Source: Candidatus Omnitrophota bacterium
Lineage (GTDB): Bacteria; Omnitrophota; Gorgyraeia; Tantalellales; Tantalellaceae
Assembly (NCBI GenBank): GCA_014728045.1
Contig: WJMH01000010.1
Location: forward strand, 124,001-188,000
Length of the DNA: 64,000 nt
Direction of reading: 5' to 3'
This document shows positions 58,928-64,000 of the stretch, piece by piece. How positions within the stretch are numbered: the first letter of the stretch is position 1; every line of letters begins with the position of its first letter. The notes beneath the pieces are model-generated. The model searched no databases. It was not told the origin of the DNA and worked only from the letters and a program-made list of their open reading frames with translations. The position numbers and the translations under genes are program-made.

Positions 58928-59803
58928 TCAGCCTCTGCTCCTGATGGTTTTCTTCTTTTTCTTTTTCTTCTTTCCGTTCATACGAGCCTCAGCGTCCTGC
59001 TCCTGTTCCTCCATCATCTTCCTTAGCTTGAGCATGCATGCGGCCTCTATCTGCCGGACCCTTTCGCGGGTTATACCGAAATGTTTAGCAGTATCCCTGA
59101 GTGTGTGGGAAACGCCGTCATCGGTAAGACCGAAACGCAGCCTGAGGATCTTTTCTTCGCGCCCGGTCATCTTCTCAAGCAATCCCTCTATTCTCTCGTG
59201 CAGGAGGAATTTGGAGAGCTCATCAACGGAACTGACGATACTTTCATCCTCTATAAGGTCCATGAACTCTGAATCACCAGACTCGCCTATCGGAGCGTTG
59301 AGGCTTGCGATATTGGAAGCCATGTGGTTCAGCTGTCTAACCCTGGAAACAGGCAGCTTCATTTTCTTCGCTATATCGCTCATCTGGGGATTTTTATGCA
59401 GTTTCTGTGATAGCTGTTTCTTGACCTTCTGAAACCGCATCAGCATCTCCATGACGTACACAGGTATGCGTACCGTCTTGCCCTGGTTGGCGACCGCCCT
59501 TGTGATATATTGCTTTATCCACCATGCCGCGTACGTGCTGAAACGGTATCCCTTATCGGGATCATATTTTGTCACGGCCTTCATTAGCCCCAGATTGCCT
59601 TCTTCGATAAGATCGAGCATGGGCACACCCAAGTAACTGTATTTTTTGGCGATATTTATCACAAGCCGAAGATTGCTCTTGATCATCTTCTGCCTGGCTT
59701 TCTTGTTGCCCTTTTTGACCTTTTGCGCAAGCTCTTTTTCTTCTACGGGCGAGAGAAGAGGCAGGTCGCGTATATCTTTCAGGTAAAGTTTTATCGCGTC
59801 CAT
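58928..59803 (-). CDS. RNA polymerase sigma-70 family factor (RpoD/RpoS type)
   Basis: A 291-residue factor: region 1.2/2 (DAIKLYLKDI, then NLRLVINIAKKY, DLIEEGNLGLMKAV, YRFSTYAAWWIKQYI), region 3 and region 4 with the -35-binding helix-turn-helix RDTAKHFGITRERVRQIEA. It is a complete group 1/2-type sigma without the long N-terminal region 1.1, so probably a group 2 (RpoS-like) factor or a compact housekeeping factor. The C terminus is a run of eight lysines (NGKKKKKKKKTIRSRG), unusual for the family. Confidence 0.93.
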   Translation of the reverse strand: MDAIKLYLKDIRDLPLLSPVEEKELAQKVKKGNKKARQKMIKSNLRLVINIAKKYSYLGVPMLDLIEEGNLGLMKAVTKYDPDKGYRFSTYAAWWIKQYITRAVANQGKTVRIPVYVMEMLMRFQKVKKQLSQKLHKNPQMSDIAKKMKLPVSRVRQLNHMASNIASLNAPIGESGDSEFMDLIEDESIVSSVDELSKFLLHERIEGLLEKMTGREEKILRLRFGLTDDGVSHTLRDTAKHFGITRERVRQIEAACMLKLRKMMEEQEQDAEARMNGKKKKKKKKTIRSRG

Positions 59804-59829
59804 GTATAACCTCGTGATTTATTTGCCGG

Positions 59830-59859
59830 CCCCGGACACGTAATAATACGCGTCCGGGG
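59830..59859. other. GC-rich hairpin between ppdK and the sigma factor gene
   Basis: On the minus strand CCCCGGACGCG pairs with CGTGTCCGGGG over 11 positions with one wobble and an 8-base loop. It follows the ppdK stop by 20 bp. There is no T tract, so it may only weaken read-through or stabilise the mRNA end. Confidence 0.45.
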
Positions 59860-59878
59860 TGGCGTTTTCAGCAACTTA

Positions 59879-62635
59879 CTAACAGTCCTTGACCGCCGCC
59901 TGTGCGGCTGCAAGCCTTGCTATAGGTACGCGGAACGGTGAGCAGCTCACGTAATCCATGCCTGCTTTATAGCAGAATTCAATGGACGCCGGATCGCCTC
60001 CGTGCTCTCCGCAGATACCGACCTTGAGATCAGGTCTTACTTTCCTGCCGCGATCGATGCCCACCTTGATCAGCTGGCCCACGCCTTCCTGGTCCAGCGA
60101 CTGGAAAGGGTCCTGGGGGAGGATGTTCTTGTCCAGGTATGGAGCAAGAAACCCGCCCATGTCATCACGGCTGAACCCGAAGCTCATCTGGGTGAGGTCG
60201 TTCGTCCCGAAGGAGAAGAACTCAGCCACGTCGGCTATCTGATCAGCTGTAAGCGCGGCACGCGGTATCTCTATCATGGTACCTATCATGACCGGTAGCT
60301 TCTTCATGTTGTATTTTTTCAGGGTCTCTTCGCGCACTTTCTCTATGACCTTTTTCTGGTCACGGATCTCCTGCGCTGTTCCAACGACAGGTATCATGAT
60401 CTCGGACATCACCTTCTTTTTGTTCTTCAACAGTTCCGCGGTGGATTCGTACACCGCTCTTGCCTGCATCTCGGTTATCTCAGGATATGTAACACCCAGG
60501 CGGACGCCTCTGTGTCCCATCATAGGGTTACTTTCCTTGAGAAGGGATATCCTTTTCTCCAGGTCCGACATCTTTATCTTGAGGGTTTTGGCGAGCTTCC
60601 TCTGAGCGCTCTTCTGGTGCGGAACGAACTCATGAAGAGGCGGGTCCAGGAGCCTGATGGTGACCGGATATCCGGCCATGGCCTTCAGGGTGCTTTTCAC
60701 GTCCTTTTTCACGTAAGGGTACAGCTCCTTTAGCGCAGCTCTTCTTTCCCTCTCGGAACTGGAAAGGATCATCTTGCGCAGTTTGAAAAGCGGTTCTTCC
60801 GAACCCTCTCCGTAGAACATGTGCTCTGTCCTGAACAGGCCTATGCCTTCTGCACCGAAAGAACGCGCCTTTTTGGCGTCCGCCGGTGTCTCAGCATTGG
60901 TCCTGATCTTAAGTTTCTTAACGTTGTCACATATCTTGAGGAACTTATTGAGCATTTTGTTCTCTTTTGCCGCGTCCATCATGGGAAGCGTACCCTTGTA
61001 CACGAGACCCTTGGTACCGTTAAGCGTGATCCAGTCCCCTAGTTTGAGTTTACCCTTGCCGGCTATCTTGACCTCTTTTTTGGCATAGTCGACCTCAAGG
61101 GCGTCACACCCTACGATACAGCATTTACCCCACCCGCGTGCTACAAGCGCCGCGTGCGAGGTCATCCCTCCCCGAGCCGTAAGGATGGCCTTTGCCGCCC
61201 TCATTCCTTCAACATCCTCGGGGTTGGTCTCCTCGCGCACCAGGATAACCTTCTTCCCGTTCTCAGCCCATTTCACGGCATTATCTGAGTCGAAGACTAT
61301 CTGGCCGCTTGCTCCGCCGGGACCCGCCGGAAGACCTTTCGCCAGCGGATCGCTCTTCTTTTCAGCGGCCGGGTCTATAATGGGATGTAAAAGTTCATCC
61401 AGCTGAGAGGGCTTGACCCTCATAACCGCTTCTTCCTCGGTAATAAGACCCTCTTTTTCCATATCGACCGCCATCTTAACAGCAGCCGGGCCGTTACGTT
61501 TACCGGTTCGTGTCTGCAGAAGATAAAGCTTCCGGTCCTCGATGGTGAACTCAAGGTCCTGCATGTCGCGATAATGTTTCTCAAGCCTCTTCTGTATACT
61601 GTCGAGCTGCTTGTATACCTTGGGGTCCCATTTTTTAAGCATCGTTTCGTGCTTGTTGCTCTGGGAACGGGAATTCTCGTTTATCGGCGCAGGCGTCCTC
61701 GTGCCGGCAACCACGTCTTCTCCCTGGGCATTGACGAGGTATTCACCGTAGAACTTGTTATCGCCGTTACCTGGATTACGCGTGAAAGCTACGCCGGTAG
61801 CCGAATCCTTGCCCATGTTACCGAAGACCATTGTCTGTACGTTCACGGCTGTACCCCATTCGGCAGGTATACCCTCTATCTGCCTATATGAGACTGCGCG
61901 CTTACCGTTCCAGGACTGGAATACCGCCCCGATACCTCCCCAGAGCTGATCGTCGGCGTTATCCGGGAAATCCTTTTTAAGCACCTGCTTGACCTTTTTC
62001 TTGTACTGAACGCAGAGATCCTTCAGATCCTCCGCGGAAAGATCGGTATCGGTCTTGGCCCCGACCTGGATCTTTTTCTTGTTAAGAAGCTTCTCCAGCT
62101 GCATCCTGATGCCCTGGCCTTCTTTCGGCTCAATTCCGGCCGCCTTCTCCATGACAACGTCAGAGTACATGGTGATAAGACGCCTGTAGGCATCATAAGC
62201 GAACCTTTCACTTCCGCTTTTCTTGATAAGACCCTTAATTGTCTTGCTGGTAAGGCCAACATTGAGCACGGTCTCCATCATACCGGGCATGGACTGGCGA
62301 GCGCCTGAACGGACCGATACGAGTAAAGGGTTCTTTTCGTCGCCGAACTTCTTACCAGTAAGCTTCTCCACCCTCTTCAAAGCCTTGTCCACCTGCGCAT
62401 TTAGCTCTCTGGGGTATTTCTTGCCGTAGTCGTAATAATACGTGCAGACATCAGTGGTTATGGTGAACCCCGGCGGCACGGGCAGTTTTAGCTTAGAATG
62501 CCCCGCCATCTCCGCCAGGTTGGCTCCCTTACCGCCCAGAAGGTTTTTCATTTCCGCTTTTCCATCGGCCTTACCCCCGCCGAATGAATACACGTACTTC
62601 TTCGTCTTTTTGGATGTTTTCTTTTTTCTGGCCAT
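59879..62635 (-). CDS. ppdK: Pyruvate, phosphate dikinase (PpdK)
   Basis: Reversible interconversion of pyruvate, ATP and phosphate with phosphoenolpyruvate, AMP and pyrophosphate. The 918 residues include the ATP-grasp domain (VYSFGGGKADGK, GGKGANLAEM), the phosphohistidine domain with GGMTSHAALVARGWGK (catalytic His), and the C-terminal PEP/pyruvate barrel with CGEHGGDPASIEF. The ATG at 62633-62635 was chosen for its AAGGA site and family alignment; an upstream in-frame start would add 20 residues. It lies 61 bp after glyS. Confidence 0.95.
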   Translation of the reverse strand: MARKKKTSKKTKKYVYSFGGGKADGKAEMKNLLGGKGANLAEMAGHSKLKLPVPPGFTITTDVCTYYYDYGKKYPRELNAQVDKALKRVEKLTGKKFGDEKNPLLVSVRSGARQSMPGMMETVLNVGLTSKTIKGLIKKSGSERFAYDAYRRLITMYSDVVMEKAAGIEPKEGQGIRMQLEKLLNKKKIQVGAKTDTDLSAEDLKDLCVQYKKKVKQVLKKDFPDNADDQLWGGIGAVFQSWNGKRAVSYRQIEGIPAEWGTAVNVQTMVFGNMGKDSATGVAFTRNPGNGDNKFYGEYLVNAQGEDVVAGTRTPAPINENSRSQSNKHETMLKKWDPKVYKQLDSIQKRLEKHYRDMQDLEFTIEDRKLYLLQTRTGKRNGPAAVKMAVDMEKEGLITEEEAVMRVKPSQLDELLHPIIDPAAEKKSDPLAKGLPAGPGGASGQIVFDSDNAVKWAENGKKVILVREETNPEDVEGMRAAKAILTARGGMTSHAALVARGWGKCCIVGCDALEVDYAKKEVKIAGKGKLKLGDWITLNGTKGLVYKGTLPMMDAAKENKMLNKFLKICDNVKKLKIRTNAETPADAKKARSFGAEGIGLFRTEHMFYGEGSEEPLFKLRKMILSSSERERRAALKELYPYVKKDVKSTLKAMAGYPVTIRLLDPPLHEFVPHQKSAQRKLAKTLKIKMSDLEKRISLLKESNPMMGHRGVRLGVTYPEITEMQARAVYESTAELLKNKKKVMSEIMIPVVGTAQEIRDQKKVIEKVREETLKKYNMKKLPVMIGTMIEIPRAALTADQIADVAEFFSFGTNDLTQMSFGFSRDDMGGFLAPYLDKNILPQDPFQSLDQEGVGQLIKVGIDRGRKVRPDLKVGICGEHGGDPASIEFCYKAGMDYVSCSPFRVPIARLAAAQAAVKDC

Positions 62636-62696
62636 CGTTGTCCTTCTCCTCCTTCTTTGTTTTTCCGGGCCACTAAAGAGGCCCGGCCGGATCAAA

Positions 62697-64000
62697 CTAG
62701 AACTTTTCCGAAAAATACTCTTTAAGCCTGTCAGCTCCTATACGTTCCTGCTCCATGGAGTCCCTCTCACGAACAGTGACTTTACCGTCCTCAAGAGAAT
62801 CCACATCAACGGTAACACAATATGGCGTACCGATCTCGTCCTGCCTTCTGTAAAGCCTTCCTATCGCCGCCGTGTCGTCATAGACCACGCGGTAATCCCC
62901 TTTTATATCCTCGCGTATCTTTTGGGCCATCTCGACTATTTCCGGCTTGTTCTTGAGAAGCGGAAGTACCGCCGCCTTTATCGGAGAAAGTCTCCTGTCC
63001 AGGGCAAGGTAGACCCGCTTCCTGCCCTTAACTGTCTCCTGCCTGTAGGCATCCACCATAAAGGCCAGAACGGCCCTGTCAACCCCCCCTGAAGGCTCTA
63101 TCACATAAGGGGTGAACCTCTCATCGGCCGCAGTATCGTAATAGGTCAGCTCCTTCCCGCTGATCTTGGAATGCTGCTTCAGGTCGAAATCGGTCCTGTT
63201 GGCGATACCTTCAAGTTCCGACCACCCCATCGGGAAGGAATACTCGATATCATGGCATCTTTTTGCGTAATGGGCAAGCTCGTCCTTCTCATGCTCGCGA
63301 AGCCTGAGGCTTTCCTTGCGTATGCCCAGGGAGATGTACCACTGTTTGCGCTCATTCACCCAGTAATCATACCACTCCTCATCCTCTCCCGGACGGACGA
63401 AAAACTCCAGCTCCATCTGTTCGAACTCACGGCTCCTGAAAGTAAAGTTGCCGGTGGTTATTTCATTACGGAAAGCCTTGCCCGTCTGGGCCACCCCGAA
63501 TGGCAGCTTCCGTCTGCTGGAATTAACGATATTCTCGAAGTTGACGAATATCCCCTGAGCGGTCTCCGGTCTCAGGTAGACATCCTGAGCACTTCCTTCG
63601 ACCGAACCCAGCTGGGTCTTGAACATAAGGTTGAAACTTTTGGGCTCCGTAAGCTCCCCGCCGCATTCGGGACACTTATCTCCCTTGATCTTATCGATGC
63701 GGAACCTCTTCTTACACTGTTTACAATCACTCATCATGTCAGCAAAGGAACCGACATGCCCTGAGGCTTTCCAGACCTCGGGGTTCATCAATATCGCCGC
63801 GTCCAGCCCCTCCACATCGCTGCGGTCGTAGACCATGCTCTTCCACCACTGGGCCTTGACGTTCTTCTTGAGCTCGACCCCCAGGGGTCCGTAATCCCAC
63901 ACGCTGCCTATTCCGCCGTATATCTCACTGTCCTGGAAAATAAACCCGCGCCTTTTGCAGAGGTTCGCTATATCCTTGAGAGCAACATCAACTGTTACTT
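62697..64000 (-). CDS. glyS: Glycyl-tRNA synthetase, alpha2 dimeric class II type (partial)
   Basis: The first residues lie beyond the right window edge. The visible part (434 codons) contains ANLCKRRGFIFQDSEIYGG and VWDYGPLGVELKKNV (N-terminal block), zinc-binding CKQCKKRFRIDKIKGDKCPECGG, class II motif 2 (FRNEITTGNFTFRSREFEQME) and motif 3 (YVIEPSGGVDRAVLAF). This is the dimeric GlyRS found in eukaryotes, archaea and part of the bacteria, not the alpha2beta2 glyQ/glyS type. The next gene is ppdK, a neighbourhood also known from other bacteria. Confidence 0.95.
   Translation of the reverse strand, partial: VTVDVALKDIANLCKRRGFIFQDSEIYGGIGSVWDYGPLGVELKKNVKAQWWKSMVYDRSDVEGLDAAILMNPEVWKASGHVGSFADMMSDCKQCKKRFRIDKIKGDKCPECGGELTEPKSFNLMFKTQLGSVEGSAQDVYLRPETAQGIFVNFENIVNSSRRKLPFGVAQTGKAFRNEITTGNFTFRSREFEQMELEFFVRPGEDEEWYDYWVNERKQWYISLGIRKESLRLREHEKDELAHYAKRCHDIEYSFPMGWSELEGIANRTDFDLKQHSKISGKELTYYDTAADERFTPYVIEPSGGVDRAVLAFMVDAYRQETVKGRKRVYLALDRRLSPIKAAVLPLLKNKPEIVEMAQKIREDIKGDYRVVYDDTAAIGRLYRRQDEIGTPYCVTVDVDSLEDGKVTVRERDSMEQERIGADRLKEYFSEKF

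Overview
This 64 kb window is a typical stretch of bacterial chromosome, densely coded and mostly on the minus strand. I see no insertion sequence, prophage or CRISPR array. The organism has a Gram-negative envelope with diaminopimelate-type murein: it carries lpxA, a large beta-barrel outer membrane protein, lipobox lipoproteins, AsmA-like proteins and a MurE with the DNPR motif. The gene mix (alginate-export-like porin, PC4-like protein, alpha2-type GlyRS next to PPDK, several DUF3047 proteins) would suit an uncultured lineage such as Candidatus Omnitrophota or another PVC-related phylum. That placement is inference, not something the sequence proves.

Region by region. 1-8264: a division and cell-wall (dcw) cluster read right to left, mraZ, two tiny genes, rsmH, ftsL-like, ftsI, murE, murF, mraY, murD (cut by the window edge). 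It is driven by a consensus promoter and a perfect triple MraZ box. 8.4-15 kb: a PilZ protein, a PC4-like protein, a sodium:neurotransmitter-type symporter with an overlapping 34-residue membrane peptide, an Smr protein, a GGQ release-factor-like protein, a GH130 enzyme, a ParA ATPase fused to a glycogen-binding (CBM48/AMPK-beta-like) domain, and a membrane-anchored carbohydrate-binding-like protein. 15-25.8 kb: a zincin, a YhaM-type exonuclease, a UvrD/RecB-like helicase-nuclease, the methionine/cysteine operon metY-cysK-metX-metW, a phosphoesterase, a flavin reductase and greA.

25.9-28.5 kb: a cyclic-di-GMP-I (GEMM-I) type riboswitch followed by an intrinsic terminator, leading into two tandem secreted GH113-like glycosidases. 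28.5-44.4 kb: small envelope proteins, PhoH, flavodoxin, nitroreductase, NUDIX, a response regulator, SuhB-like phosphatase, an unusual EndoIII-like protein, an M48 protease, a HEAT protein, lpxA, a HAMP protein, and the porin with a long structured leader. 44.4-53.8 kb: PHP phosphoesterase, transglutaminase-like protein, U32 protein, gpmA, a second PilZ protein, TauE/SafE, an AsmA-like/TIGR03546-like pair and an orphan LysW-like carrier. 54-64 kb: a second PHP protein, a group of tiny monocistronic genes, tRNA-Arg(CCU), a PlsC/OlsB-like acyltransferase pair, a LysE exporter, a second DUF3047 protein, a sigma-70 factor, ppdK and glyS (cut by the window edge).

The clearest connecting themes are these. 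First, a beta-mannoside/glucan theme: two GH113-like enzymes, GH130, and CBM-type domains including one on a ParA ATPase. Second, a cyclic-di-GMP output layer made of a riboswitch and two PilZ proteins, with no GGDEF or EAL gene in the window. The most novel single items are the ParA-CBM48 fusion and the riboswitch-controlled tandem GH113 locus.
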